A stretch of DNA of 64,000 nucleotides from Novosphingobium fuchskuhlense (GCF_001519075.1 NZ_KQ954246.1:248001-312000), one strand, 5' to 3'. Counted from the stretch's first letter, positions 1-8,889 are shown. Notes: generated by a model not told the origin, from the letters alone. Made by a program: numbers and translations.

Positions 1-588
1 GTCAAGCTGGTCCAGATGGTCCAGTTGATGAAGGGCGGCCAGCCGTTCAAGATGTCGAAGCGTGCCGGCAACTTCGTGACGCTCGCCGATGTGGTCGAGA
101 TGGTCGGCAAGGATGTGGTGCGTTTCACCATGCTCGCCCGCAAGCCCGACGCGCAGATGGACTTCGATTTCGACAAGGTGGTCGAAGCCTCGAAGGACAA
201 TCCGGTGTTCTACGTGCAGTATGCCCATGCCCGGATCCGCTCGACCCTGCGCAAGGCAGCGGCGGAGGGCCTTGCGCCCTCGGGCGAGCACGTGGCGCTG
301 CTCGGCGCGGAGGAAATCGCGCTCGTCAGGCTTGCCGCGCAGTTCCCGCGCGTGGTCGAAAGCGCGGCCGCCGCGCGCGAGCCGCACCGCGTTGCCTTCT
401 TCCTCTATGACCTCGCCGCCGGGTTCCACGCCTACTGGAACGTTGGCAACGATCGGCCGGACAAGCGCTTCATTGTGGCACAGGATGCAGCGCTCACTTC
501 GGCGCGCCTTTTCCTCGCCTCGCAAATCGGGCAAGTGGTGAAGAACGGGCTGGCCATTCTGGGTGTGGAGGCCGCCGAGGAGCTTTGA
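1..588 (+). CDS. argS: Arginine--tRNA ligase, C-terminal part
   Basis: Charges tRNA-Arg with arginine in the cytoplasm. The frame is already open at base 1, so the N-terminal part with the HIGH-type motif lies outside the window. The fragment shows the KMSKR loop at about residues 17-21, which contacts the ATP phosphates in class I synthetases, followed by the DAQMDFDF segment and an all-helical DALR-type anticodon-binding domain (YAHARI at about residue 74) up to the TGA. The next gene starts 5 bases after the stop, so the two are probably cotranscribed. Identification is firm; only completeness is limited by the window edge. Confidence 0.95.
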   Translation, partial: VKLVQMVQLMKGGQPFKMSKRAGNFVTLADVVEMVGKDVVRFTMLARKPDAQMDFDFDKVVEASKDNPVFYVQYAHARIRSTLRKAAAEGLAPSGEHVALLGAEEIALVRLAAQFPRVVESAAAAREPHRVAFFLYDLAAGFHAYWNVGNDRPDKRFIVAQDAALTSARLFLASQIGQVVKNGLAILGVEAAEEL

Positions 589-592
589 CGCA

Positions 593-1402
593 ATGGTTAA
601 CATCGGGACTGGCGAAGGCGACGAGAACGAGGGCCTTCCGATCAATCCGGCAGCCTGGGGCGAGGACGCGCAGCACGCCGCCGAGCAGGGCCTCGCTGCC
701 GTCCACGACGAGGCGCAGGAAACGGCGGACAGCCTGTTCGAGGGCGCACCGGCAGAACGCCTTGCGCTGGGCGACGAGGAACGTCTGCCCTGGCTCGAGA
801 GTGCCGAAGATGTCGATTTTGACGAGCCGGGCCCCGACAACAGCCGCCTGATCGGCTTCGGTGTGCTGGCGGTGCTGCTGCTGGCGGCGCTGGTTGGCGG
901 CATCTACTGGTTCTCGCACCGGGGCGCTGCACCAGCTGCGGCAGACGGCAGCCTGATCGCGGCGAGCAAGGAGCCCTACAAGGTCGCGCCCAAGGATCCC
1001 GGCGGCAAGACTTTCGAAGGCACCGGTGACGCCAGCTTCAAGGTGAGCGAGGGCGAGAAGCCGGCCGCCAACCTTGCCGGCAGCGCGGCCCCCGCCGCCA
1101 CGCCGGCACCCGCGGCCAAGCCAACCGCCGCGGCGGCGGCCCCGGCGGCCCCGGCGGCTCCGGCGTCGGGCGTGGGTGTGCAGGTCGGCGCGTTCTCGAC
1201 CAACGCTTCGGCAGAAGCGGCTTGGGCAAAGCTCAGCGCTGCGCACGCTGCGCTCTCGGGCCTGTCGCACCGCGTGGTGGAGGGCAAGGCCGATATGGCG
1301 ACCGTGTTCCGCCTCCAGGCCGTCACCGGCGATCTCGCCGCCGCCAATGCGCTCTGCGCCAAGCTGCAGGCAGGCGGCCTCAAGTGCCAGGTGAAGCGCT
1401 GA
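593..1402 (+). CDS. SPOR-domain membrane protein
   Basis: A 269-residue bitopic inner-membrane protein. Residues 1-84 are acidic and cytoplasmic, 85-107 form one hydrophobic helix (starting SRLIGFGVLAVLL), then comes an Ala/Pro-rich periplasmic linker. The last 75 or so residues form a SPOR domain (begins GVGVQVGAFS, ends in KCQVKR). SPOR domains bind septal peptidoglycan stripped of stem peptides, so a role at the division site is likely. ATG at 593 sits just after the argS stop. nagZ follows, and the SPOR-nagZ-scpAB-tatABC order suits an envelope and cell-cycle operon. The precise function is unknown. The low-complexity linker has alanine runs. Confidence 0.85.
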   Translation: MVNIGTGEGDENEGLPINPAAWGEDAQHAAEQGLAAVHDEAQETADSLFEGAPAERLALGDEERLPWLESAEDVDFDEPGPDNSRLIGFGVLAVLLLAALVGGIYWFSHRGAAPAAADGSLIAASKEPYKVAPKDPGGKTFEGTGDASFKVSEGEKPAANLAGSAAPAATPAPAAKPTAAAAAPAAPAAPASGVGVQVGAFSTNASAEAAWAKLSAAHAALSGLSHRVVEGKADMATVFRLQAVTGDLAAANALCAKLQAGGLKCQVKR

Positions 1403-1475
1403 GATAGGGGCTTTTCCCCGTGATCCACCGGCCCCGGCCTTGCGCCGGGGCGGGCTTTGCGCAAATCCTCGGCAC

Positions 1476-2495
1476 ATGCTGCCGGCGATCTTTGGCCTGT
1501 CGGGCCCCACTCTCAGCGATGACGAGCGCGCCTTCTTCCGCGATTGCGATCCGGCGGGCTACATCCTGTTCGGCCGCAACGTGGAAAGCCGCGCCCAGCT
1601 GCGCGCGCTGACCGATGACCTGCGCGGCCTTCATGGACGGGATCGCACCTTCATCTGCATCGATCAGGAAGGTGGCCGGGTTGCGCGGATGAAGCCACCG
1701 GTCTGGGCCGCCTATCCTTCCGGCGCGGCGTTCGACCGGCTTTACGAGCTTGCCCCGATCAGCGCGATCGAGGCCGCCCGCGCCCATGCCGAGGCGCTTG
1801 GGCTCGATCTGGCAGAAGCGGGGATCAGCGTTGATTGCCTGCCGCTGCTCGACGTGCGGCAGGAAGGCGCGCACGATGTGATCGGCGATCGCGCGCTGGG
1901 GCACGAGCCGCTGCGCGTCGCGGCGCTCGGCCGGGCGATGCTCGAAGGCCTCGCCCGTGCCGGGGTGGCCGGGGTGATCAAGCATATCCCGGGGCACGGC
2001 CGCGCCGGGGTGGACAGCCACAAGGAACTGCCGACCGTCACCGCGAGCGCGGAGGAGCTCGAAACCGACCTCGCCCCGTTCCGCAGCCTCAGGGACAGCC
2101 TCATCGGGATGACCGCCCACGTGCGCTATACCGCCTGGGATGACGAGAACCCGGCCACGCTTTCAGCCACCGTTATCCGTGATGTCATCCGCAGCCGCAT
2201 CGGCTTCCAGGGCCTGCTCCTCACTGATGATCTCGACATGCAGGCGCTTGGCGGCGCGGTGCCCGAACGGGCGGCGCGGGCGCAGGCGGCAGGCTGCGAC
2301 ATCGCGCTCAATTGCTGGGCAAGGATGGACGACATGGTCGGGATCGCCAAGGCCATGGCCCCGATGTCTGCGCAAACCGCCGCGCGGCTCGTGCAGGCGC
2401 TCGCCCCCACCAGCGACTTTGCCGTGCCCGTCGATCTGGAGCGGCAGGCCGAACGCACCGCCACGCGCGACCGCCTGCTGGCGCTGGCGGCGTGA
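1476..2495 (+). CDS. nagZ: Beta-N-acetylhexosaminidase, GH3 (NagZ)
   Basis: Cytoplasmic glycosidase of 339 residues that removes N-acetylglucosamine from anhydromuropeptides in peptidoglycan recycling; in many Gram-negatives this also affects AmpC induction. The GH3 fold is shown by IDQEGGRVAR, the substrate and catalytic loop KHIPGHGRAGVDSHKELP (about residues 169-186, His and Asp of the dyad in DSH) and LTDDLDMQA, which carries the nucleophile Asp. ATG 1476 (MLPAIFGLSG) is preferred over an upstream in-frame ATG at 1440 because family members begin this way. The stop overlaps the scpA start by one base, so translation is probably coupled. Confidence 0.92.
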   Translation: MLPAIFGLSGPTLSDDERAFFRDCDPAGYILFGRNVESRAQLRALTDDLRGLHGRDRTFICIDQEGGRVARMKPPVWAAYPSGAAFDRLYELAPISAIEAARAHAEALGLDLAEAGISVDCLPLLDVRQEGAHDVIGDRALGHEPLRVAALGRAMLEGLARAGVAGVIKHIPGHGRAGVDSHKELPTVTASAEELETDLAPFRSLRDSLIGMTAHVRYTAWDDENPATLSATVIRDVIRSRIGFQGLLLTDDLDMQALGGAVPERAARAQAAGCDIALNCWARMDDMVGIAKAMAPMSAQTAARLVQALAPTSDFAVPVDLERQAERTATRDRLLALAA

Positions 2496-3316
2496 TGGAC
2501 GAGGTTGCCCTGTCCGATCCGCTCCCGGCGGACGACTGGGACGACACCGTCCTCGACGTGCCCCCCGAGGCGCGCGAGGGAGAGCCCGATACGCTGACCC
2601 TGGCCATTGACGGCTGGGAAGGGCCGCTCCATCTGCTGCTCGATCTGGCGCGGCGGCAGAAGGTCGATCTGCGCAAGATATCGATCCTCGCGCTGGTCGA
2701 TCAGTACCTTGCCTTTGTCGAGCGCGCCGGAGCGCAGCGGCTTGAACTGGCGGCGGACTACCTCGTCATGGCGGCGTGGCTCGCCTGGCTGAAGTCGTTG
2801 CTTCTCCTGCCGCGCGATCCCGAAGTGCAGCCGAGCCCGGAGGAACTGGCGCTGCGCCTGCAGCTCAGGCTCCAGCGGCTCGGCGCGATGCGCGAGGCGG
2901 GCGCCCGGCTCATGGCGCGCGACCGGCTGGGCCGCGATGTCTTCCCGCGCGGTGCTCCGGAAGGCCTCAGGACCCTGCGGCAGGTGCGCTGGCAGTGCGA
3001 TCTCTTCGCGCTGATGCAGGCCTATGGCCATATCCAGCACCGGGGGCGGCCCGTCGTCCACATGGTCCGTGCGCGCCCGGTGATGACGCTGGAGGCCGCC
3101 ATCGCCCGGGTCGAGGCGCTGATCGGCGTGGCGATCGACTGGACTGCGCTCACCAGCTTCCTGCCGCCAAGCGAGCCGGACACGGACCCGCGCCTTGTCC
3201 GCTCCGCGCTGGCTTCCAGCTTCGTTGCCGCGCTGGAGCTTGCCAAACAGGGCAAGGTCGAGATTGCGCAGGCCGAGACTTTCGCGCCCTTGATGCTGCG
3301 CCGGTGCGCGGGATGA
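2495..3316 (+). CDS. scpA: Segregation and condensation protein A
   Basis: Kleisin subunit of the SMC-ScpA-ScpB condensin, which organises the chromosome for segregation. It has 273 residues, the usual size. The kleisin N-terminal helix region is visible as IDGWEGPLHLLLDLARRQKV with DLRKISILALVDQYLAF, which contacts the SMC neck. The C-terminal winged helix ends FAPLMLRRCAG. The ATG overlaps the nagZ stop (TGATG arrangement) and the stop overlaps the scpB ATG by four bases, so nagZ, scpA and scpB are likely translated in sequence. An acidic N-terminal stretch of about 35 residues precedes the conserved part. Confidence 0.93.
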   Translation: MDEVALSDPLPADDWDDTVLDVPPEAREGEPDTLTLAIDGWEGPLHLLLDLARRQKVDLRKISILALVDQYLAFVERAGAQRLELAADYLVMAAWLAWLKSLLLLPRDPEVQPSPEELALRLQLRLQRLGAMREAGARLMARDRLGRDVFPRGAPEGLRTLRQVRWQCDLFALMQAYGHIQHRGRPVVHMVRARPVMTLEAAIARVEALIGVAIDWTALTSFLPPSEPDTDPRLVRSALASSFVAALELAKQGKVEIAQAETFAPLMLRRCAG

Positions 3317-3921
3317 ACGACGTGGAGCGCGCGGTCGAGGCGGCGCTGTTCGCCGCCGAAGCGCCGATGAGCGCGGAGGAGATTTCGCGCCATCTCGGCG
3401 GGGCGGATGTCGCCGCCGCGCTGGAGACGCTTGCGGCGCGCTACGCCGGGCGGGGCGTGGAGCTCGTCCTGCGCGGGGACCGCTGGCATTTCCAGACCGC
3501 GCCCGATCTGGCCCACCTGCTGCGCCGGGAGCGCGAGGATGTGCGCCGGCTTTCCCGCGCGGCGACCGAGGCGCTGGCCATCATCGCCTATCACGAGCCC
3601 GTCAGCCGTGCCGAGATCGAGGCGATCCGCGGCGTACAGACTGCCAAGGGCACGCTCGACGTGCTGATGGAAGCGGGCTGGATCAAGGTCGCCGGCCGCC
3701 GTGAAGGCCCCGGCCGTCCGACGATCTACGCCACCACGCCCGCGTTCCTCGCGCACTTCGGCCTTGAATCACGGCGTGACCTGCCGGGGATCGAGGAACT
3801 GCGCGCCGCCGGGCTGCTCGATCCGGTCGAGGCCGTGTTTGCCGGCGAACCCGACGTTGAGCCCGACGTTGAGCCCGACGATGAGACCGTTGGTGCATCG
3901 GAGCTTGACGAATCTGCGTGA
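3313..3921 (+). CDS. scpB: Segregation and condensation protein B
   Basis: Partner of ScpA in the SMC condensin. It has 202 residues with two winged-helix units: VERAVEAALFAAEAPMSAEEI opens the first, and SRAATEALAIIAYHEPVSRAEIEAIRG marks the second, with the diagnostic GVQTAKGTLDVLMEAGWI and GRPTIYATTPAFLAHFGL segments. The ATG lies inside the scpA stop region (ATGA overlap). The C-terminus is an acidic tail with a repeated PDVE unit encoded by 12-base tandem repeats (3850-3885), outside the conserved domain. tatA follows after 58 bases. Confidence 0.93.
   Translation: MNDVERAVEAALFAAEAPMSAEEISRHLGGADVAAALETLAARYAGRGVELVLRGDRWHFQTAPDLAHLLRREREDVRRLSRAATEALAIIAYHEPVSRAEIEAIRGVQTAKGTLDVLMEAGWIKVAGRREGPGRPTIYATTPAFLAHFGLESRRDLPGIEELRAAGLLDPVEAVFAGEPDVEPDVEPDDETVGASELDESA
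3850..3885 (+). repeat. 12-bp in-frame tandem repeat in scpB tail
   Basis: Three consecutive 12-base units. The first two are identical (CCCGACGTTGAG); the third differs at two bases (CCCGACGATGAG has A for T). They encode the acidic PDVE-PDVE-PDDE tail of ScpB. Direct reading of the sequence; copy number may vary between strains. Confidence 0.85.
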
Positions 3922-3979
3922 GGTTGCTGGCAGTTTCGCACAGGATGTCCTATCTGATGGGGCATAAAGGAGATTACCC

Positions 3980-4225
3980 ATGGGCGCGCTGTCCCTTCCG
4001 CATCTGATCATTCTGGCGCTGGTCGTCCTCATCCTCTTCGGCCGCGGCCGCATCTCGGAGATGATGGGCGATTTCGGCAAGGGTATCAAAAGTTTCAAGC
4101 AGGGCATGAGCGAGGGCACCGAAACGCCGCTCGTCCAGCCGCCGGTGCAGATCCAGCAGCAGCCGGTCGCCCCGGCGCAGCCTGCCCCGCAGGCCGAGCA
4201 GACCGGCTCCGGCCCCGCCGCCTGA
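3980..4225 (+). CDS. tatA: Sec-independent translocase subunit TatA
   Basis: Pore-forming subunit of the twin-arginine translocase in the inner membrane. The 81-residue protein has the TatA layout: a short N-terminal hydrophobic helix ([15 protein letters not shown]), the FGRGRI hinge, an amphipathic helix ([19 protein letters not shown]) and a Gln/Pro/Ala-rich cytoplasmic tail. A strong ribosome-binding site, AAAGGAG, lies 7 to 8 bases before ATG 3980. It is the first gene of tatABC and follows scpB by 58 bases. Confidence 0.95.
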   Translation: MGALSLPHLIILALVVLILFGRGRISEMMGDFGKGIKSFKQGMSEGTETPLVQPPVQIQQQPVAPAQPAPQAEQTGSGPAA

Positions 4226-4252
4226 TCCCGCACCCGCTTCAGGCCTGAAACG

Positions 4253-4705
4253 ATGTTCGGCATTGCGCCAGACGAGATGCTGCTCGTCGTGATCGTGGCG
4301 ATCATCGTCATCGGTCCCAAGGACTTGCCCCTTGCGCTGCGCACCGCCGGCCGCTGGATCGGCAAGATCCGCCGCGTGTCCGGCCACTTCCGCACCGGCA
4401 TCGAGACCATGATCCGCGAGGCGGAGATGGAGGAGATGGAGCGCAAGTGGAAGGAGCAGAACGCGGCGATCATGGCCGCACATCCCGCCCCTGATCCGGC
4501 GGCAGGGCAGACCGCCGAAGCGGCGACCGACCAAAACGATCCGCCGCCTCTGATGACCCCGCTGCCTGCCCCTGTCGCGGCGGCGATCGATCCCGAAGTG
4601 GCCGCCGTCGCGCCGACCGAACCCGCTGCCGAACCGCTCGGCGAGCTGCTCCCCATCGCCGAACGCCCTGCCCGTCCTAGAAGCTCCGGTAGCGGAAGCG
4701 CGTGA
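4253..4705 (+). CDS. tatB: Sec-independent translocase subunit TatB
   Basis: TatB forms the twin-arginine signal receptor together with TatC. The 150-residue protein has the TatB signature: MFGIAPDEMLLVVIVAIIVIGPKDLP (short N-tail, membrane helix, Gly-Pro hinge), then a long charged amphipathic helix (RTGIETMIREAEMEEMERKWKEQ) and a Pro/Ala-rich tail. It lies between tatA (27 bases upstream) and tatC, with the stop overlapping the tatC start. Family and position agree, so the call is secure. Confidence 0.95.
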   Translation: MFGIAPDEMLLVVIVAIIVIGPKDLPLALRTAGRWIGKIRRVSGHFRTGIETMIREAEMEEMERKWKEQNAAIMAAHPAPDPAAGQTAEAATDQNDPPPLMTPLPAPVAAAIDPEVAAVAPTEPAAEPLGELLPIAERPARPRSSGSGSA

Positions 4706-5487
4706 TGATCAGCGATATCGACGAGACCCAGGCCCCGCTGCTCGACCACCTGCTCGAGCTGCGCACGCGGCTGCTGCGCTGCGTCTATGCGCTCGCCGTT
4801 GCGTTCCTCGTCTGCTTCCTGTTTCGCAACCAGATCCTCGCCATTCTGGTCCAGCCGCTGGTTCAGGCTTTTCCGGCGGGGCAGGGCAAGCTGATCTACA
4901 CCAAGCTCTATTCGGCGTTCTTCGTCGATCTCAAGGTCTCGCTTTTCGCCGCGTTCCTCATCAGCTTTCCGGTGATCGCCAACCAGCTCTGGGCCTTCAT
5001 CGCCCCCGGGCTCTATGCGAAGGAAAAGAAGGCCTTCCTGCCTTTCCTGATCGCCACGCCGATCCTGTTCAGCATGGGCGCGAGCCTGGCCTATTTCGTC
5101 GTGATGCCCACCGCCTTCCGCTGGTTCATCGGCTTCCAGGGAGATCGCGGCGGCCTGCAGCTCGAGGCGCTGCCGGGGATCGAGGAGTACCTCAATCTCG
5201 TCATGCAGTTCATCTTCGCCTTCGGGATCAGCTTCCTGCTGCCCGTGCTGCTGATGCTGCTGAACCGCGCCGGGATCGTGACCCGCGCGCAGCTCGTGGC
5301 GGCGCGCCGCTACGTGATCGTCGGTATCACCGCGCTTGCCGCCGTGATCACCCCGCCCGATGTGCTGAGCCAGCTGATGCTCGCCATCCCGCTGATGATC
5401 CTGTTCGAAGGCACGCTCGTCGTGATGCGCTTCGCAGAAAACAAGGACGCCGAGGAGAAGGCCAAGGCGGAGGCGGCAGGGGCCTGA
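4705..5487 (+). CDS. tatC: Sec-independent translocase subunit TatC
   Basis: Polytopic receptor that recognises twin-arginine signal peptides. It has 260 residues with six predicted membrane segments. Landmarks are the N-terminal ETQAPLLDHLLELRTRLL, the SFPVIANQLWAFIAPGLY loop with KEKKAFLPF, and the C-terminal helix region ending at the charged FAENKDAEEK tail. GTG at 4702 and ATG at 4705 are adjacent in-frame start choices; ATG is taken here, and it overlaps the tatB stop by one base. It closes the tatABC operon. The following gene has its own ribosome-binding site. Confidence 0.95.
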   Translation: MISDIDETQAPLLDHLLELRTRLLRCVYALAVAFLVCFLFRNQILAILVQPLVQAFPAGQGKLIYTKLYSAFFVDLKVSLFAAFLISFPVIANQLWAFIAPGLYAKEKKAFLPFLIATPILFSMGASLAYFVVMPTAFRWFIGFQGDRGGLQLEALPGIEEYLNLVMQFIFAFGISFLLPVLLMLLNRAGIVTRAQLVAARRYVIVGITALAAVITPPDVLSQLMLAIPLMILFEGTLVVMRFAENKDAEEKAKAEAAGA

Positions 5488-5578
5488 TCGCAGCGGCAGG
5501 GCGCGGCGGCGCGTACGGGCTTGCTCCGGTTCGGGCAAGGTGCCTAACCTTGCCGTCATGCGCCGAGGGGGGTTGGCC

Positions 5579-7753
5579 ATGTTTCGCTGCCTGTTTGCCG
5601 CTGTGTTGCTGTTGCCCGCTCCGGCGCTGGCCGCAGAAACGCTCGTGCCCCTCGCAAACCCCGGCTTCGAGGGCGCCTACACCGCGCTTCCCGCCGGCGG
5701 CACCGTCAGCGGGGAGACCGCCGAAGGGTGGGACCACAACAGCGGCTATGGCGATACGACGACGGTCTACAGCCGCGAGACGAGCAACCCGCATTCGGGC
5801 AGCGCCTGTCAGGCCATTGCGGTCGGCGCGGTGCGGGATGGCAACCTCCAGCTGCTGCAGGGCGTGGCGCTGAAGGCCGGGACGGTGGTGACGCTTACCG
5901 CCTGGCTGCGCGGCGCGCCCGGCACTTTCGCCAATGTCTCGCTGCAGGGCGGGCCCCCCGGCTATGCCGAGATCGCGGGAACGGCGGCGGCGGTCGGGCC
6001 CGGATGGCAGCGCGTGCTGGCGCAGGGCTATGCCACGGCGGATGAGAACGCGTCCATCGTGATCAGCCTCAACGCGCCGGGCCGCATCTGCATTGATGAT
6101 GTGCGCATCACCACGCGCCCCGGCAAGCCCGCGCCGGTAGCCGGGTTCGGGCCGGTCCAGCCCGGTTTCTTCGGCATCCACGTCTCCAATTTCCAGTTCA
6201 ACCGCCTGCGCAATCCCGGCTTTGCCGCGCCGACGCGCAGCGCGGGCGCGGAGGGGGCAGCGATCAGCGGCGAAATCGCGCACGATTGGGACGACAATTC
6301 GGAATGGGCCGATGTCGCGGTGCGTTATGCGCCGGACAGCACGCCGGTCCCCGGCGGGGGCGGCGCGCAAGCCGTCACGATCAGCCGTGTCACCGCTGGC
6401 CGCCAGCAGATGCTGCAGAGCGTGCGCGTGGTGCCGGGGCGCAGCTATACCTTCACGGCGCTGCTGCGCGGCACGCCGGGCCTCGCGGTGGACATGCTGA
6501 TCCGCAATGCGGATGATCCCTACAACGCCCATGCTCTTGCCACGATCAACGATCTTGGCAGCACCTGGAAACGCTACACGGTCAGCGGCAAGGTCGGCCC
6601 GAGTGGCCGCATCGACCTGATGTTCGCGGCGGATCGGCCCGGCACCTACAGCGTGGCGGATGTCACCTTCACCACCGCTGATGGCAAGGCGGTGCCAGCC
6701 GGCGTGCGCGTCTCGCCGCCGGGCTTCGGGCTGCTGCGCCTGTGGGACAGCGGCACGACCTGGGCCGTGCTCGAACCCAAGCCGGGCGCGTGGCAGTGGG
6801 ATCAGCTCGATCGCTGGCTGGCGGCGCGCGCGCCCGGGCAGGCGGTGATGCTCACGCTCGGCCAGTCGCCCACCTGGGCCTCGTCCGATCCGGGCTGGGT
6901 GAACTATAACGGCGCGGGCGCGGCGGCGCCGCCGAGGAACATCGCCGACTGGACAAACTACGTCACCAAGGTCGCCACCCGCTACAAGGGGCGCATCCAG
7001 TATTACGAGATCTGGAACGAGCCCAACGACAAGACCTTCTATGCGGGCAACGTTGCGCAGCTTGCCGAGCTGACCCGCACCGCCAGCGCGGTGATCCGCC
7101 GGATCGATCCCGCCGCGAAGATCGTCACCGCGCCGCCCTATTCCCCGGGCTACCTCGACCAGTATCTCGCGACCGGCGCGGCAGAGCTCGCCGACGTGAT
7201 CGGCTACCACGTCTATGCCACGCCGCCCGAGGAAGCCGCGCGTCAGCTTGCCAACGTCCGCCTCGTGCTCGCCCGGCGGACGACCAAGCCGCTGTGGGAT
7301 ACCGAAGGCGGCAGCGGCGACGGCACGACGCCGCCGGACAAGGCGCGCACCTATATGGCGCGCAAGTATCTGGTGGACATGGCGGTCGGTGCCTCCCACT
7401 TCGGCTGGTACGGCTGGGGACCGGACACGCCCTATGCCGTGGGTACCGTCGCGCCGGACGATCCGCGGGTCGAGACCCCGGCGGCCAAGGCCTTCTTCAC
7501 CGTACGCGGCTGGCTGGTGGGAGCAGCGCTAGTCGGCACGCGGATCGATGCGGCGGGCACCTGGCGCATGGCGTTCGATCTGCCCGGCGGAAAACGCGCG
7601 CTGGTGCTGTGGAACCCCGGCGGGGCAGCGCGGTTTGCCCTGCCGCAGCCCTATCGCGGCGGAACGGTGACCGATCTCGATGGCGCGACCAGCCCGCTCC
7701 CCGGCGCGGCACTGGACCTGACCGAAGCCCCGGTGCTGGTGACCGCACCCTAG
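5579..7753 (+). CDS. Secreted two-CBM, clan-A-like glycoside hydrolase
   Basis: A 724-residue exported protein with a Sec-type signal peptide (cleavage likely after ALA, about residue 18). ATG 5579 is chosen because AGGGGGG lies 7 bases upstream; in-frame ATG 5558 is the alternative. Two similar jelly-roll carbohydrate-binding modules follow (about residues 22-180 and 200-375), each opening with an NPGF segment and containing WDHNSG or WDDNSE. The C-terminal half looks like a (beta/alpha)8 hydrolase: LRLWDSGTTW, YYEIWNEPND with probable acid/base Glu481, and WDTEGG with probable nucleophile Glu576, as in clan A families such as GH39. Substrate unknown; an exopolysaccharide or plant polymer is possible. 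Confidence 0.75.
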   Translation: MFRCLFAAVLLLPAPALAAETLVPLANPGFEGAYTALPAGGTVSGETAEGWDHNSGYGDTTTVYSRETSNPHSGSACQAIAVGAVRDGNLQLLQGVALKAGTVVTLTAWLRGAPGTFANVSLQGGPPGYAEIAGTAAAVGPGWQRVLAQGYATADENASIVISLNAPGRICIDDVRITTRPGKPAPVAGFGPVQPGFFGIHVSNFQFNRLRNPGFAAPTRSAGAEGAAISGEIAHDWDDNSEWADVAVRYAPDSTPVPGGGGAQAVTISRVTAGRQQMLQSVRVVPGRSYTFTALLRGTPGLAVDMLIRNADDPYNAHALATINDLGSTWKRYTVSGKVGPSGRIDLMFAADRPGTYSVADVTFTTADGKAVPAGVRVSPPGFGLLRLWDSGTTWAVLEPKPGAWQWDQLDRWLAARAPGQAVMLTLGQSPTWASSDPGWVNYNGAGAAAPPRNIADWTNYVTKVATRYKGRIQYYEIWNEPNDKTFYAGNVAQLAELTRTASAVIRRIDPAAKIVTAPPYSPGYLDQYLATGAAELADVIGYHVYATPPEEAARQLANVRLVLARRTTKPLWDTEGGSGDGTTPPDKARTYMARKYLVDMAVGASHFGWYGWGPDTPYAVGTVAPDDPRVETPAAKAFFTVRGWLVGAALVGTRIDAAGTWRMAFDLPGGKRALVLWNPGGAARFALPQPYRGGTVTDLDGATSPLPGAALDLTEAPVLVTAP

Positions 7754-7950
7754 AGCCGGAACCCCGGGCCGTCAGTCCCGATCCGGGACAAGTTGACACG
7801 GTTGACACAGTCCTGAGGGAAAACTCCCCGGGGGAGGCGACAGGCCTGCGAAGCACCCTTGCGCGGGGAGGGCGGGGGGGATTGACGGGGTTCAAGGAGC
7901 AGCGCGCAGCATACCAGAATGCCGGCGCTGTAGGACAACGGCTTGGACGA
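7754..7950. other. Convergent intergenic region with short repeats
   Basis: A gene-free stretch between the hydrolase (+) and the GST-like gene (-). It contains a tandem 9-mer, GTTGACACG followed by GTTGACACA (7792-7809), and a G/C-rich part with CTCCCCGGGGGAG (about 7828-7840) and a purine-rich run of G. I see no rho-independent terminator with a T tract on either strand and no convincing reading frame. Confidence 0.5.
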
Positions 7951-8877
7951 TCAGTCCCCCCGCACGACCCCGAAGCCGTGGCGCGGGAAGTGCACGTTGA
8001 CCGGGCCGGTCAGCGCATGCTCGCGCCGGATCACGATGGTCCTGGTATCGCAGCGCAGCAGGGTGCCGTGGCTGGGCATCACGCCGTAATCGACCGGGGC
8101 GACATGGACGTCGGTGCCGGGCGGAATGGCGGTGATGTCGCTGGCCGCATCGACGGGGAGCGGTTCGGCCGCGCGGGCGACGGCAAGCGCATCCTCGGCG
8201 GAAATGGCCTCGCCCGGGTGCTGCGCGAGGGCGCGCATGCGCTCCATCCACGCGCTGACAAGGGGGCGGCTGCTGAGCCAATCGGCCATGCCGCCACCGG
8301 CGTGGATGAACCACAGCATGTGGTAGACCGCAAAATCGGCGATGCTGGGCTCCGCACCGAACAGGCAGGCGCGGCCATCGCCGAGCTGCGTTTCCATTTC
8401 GGCGAGGAAGCGGGCGTAGCGCGCAAGGGCCTCGTCGACCGGAGGGCGGCGCACTTGCGCCCCGGCGGCGAAATTGGCGCGGTCTTCGGCAAAGGCCTGT
8501 GCCGAGCCCGGATCGGCGAAGAAGGTGCCCATGTTCTCGGGCAGGAAGCGCAAGGTGACGGCAGCCCAGAACAGTTCGGTATCAACCCAGCGGGCGAGGG
8601 TCTGCGCCGCAAGCAGTTGGCCCGCCGGATAGAGCGTCGGGCGGCTGCCGAGCGCATCGAGATATTCGGCGATCAGCGCGGTGTCGCAATAGACGTCCGC
8701 CCCGACCTGCAGCACCGGAATGCGCCGGTAGCCGCCGGTGAGCGCGATGGTGGCAGGCCGCGGCATGACCATCGGCACGATGAGCGAACGCCACGCCAGC
8801 CCGCGCGCGCCGAGGATCGCGCGCACCTTTTCCGAGAACGGCGATTCCGGATAGTGGTGCAGGATCAGCTCGGCCAT
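7951..8877 (-). CDS. Glutathione S-transferase family protein
   Basis: A 308-residue cytoplasmic protein with a GST fold. The N-terminal thioredoxin-like half opens LILHHYPESPFSEKVRAIL (SPFS in the usual catalytic position) and has RRIPVLQVGADVYCDTALIAEYL, with the cis-Pro and the Ser/Thr glutathione-binding stretch. A helical domain follows to about residue 220. The last 80 or so residues are beyond the usual GST length and look like a small beta-rich extension (begins around ITAIPPGTDVHVAP). It is last in a minus-strand operon: the preceding amidohydrolase stops 12 bases before the ATG, and that stop is part of a TAAGGA ribosome-binding site. Substrate unknown. Confidence 0.8.
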   Translation of the reverse strand: MAELILHHYPESPFSEKVRAILGARGLAWRSLIVPMVMPRPATIALTGGYRRIPVLQVGADVYCDTALIAEYLDALGSRPTLYPAGQLLAAQTLARWVDTELFWAAVTLRFLPENMGTFFADPGSAQAFAEDRANFAAGAQVRRPPVDEALARYARFLAEMETQLGDGRACLFGAEPSIADFAVYHMLWFIHAGGGMADWLSSRPLVSAWMERMRALAQHPGEAISAEDALAVARAAEPLPVDAASDITAIPPGTDVHVAPVDYGVMPSHGTLLRCDTRTIVIRREHALTGPVNVHFPRHGFGVVRGD

Positions 8878-8889
8878 CGCTTCGGTTCC

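Noticed and set aside
3769..5580. Long open frame on the minus strand, antisense to scpB-tatABC
   Set aside because: The plus-strand genes are unmistakable (Tat family motifs). The antisense frame encodes low-complexity His/Arg/Glu sequence typical of the mirror of high-GC genes.
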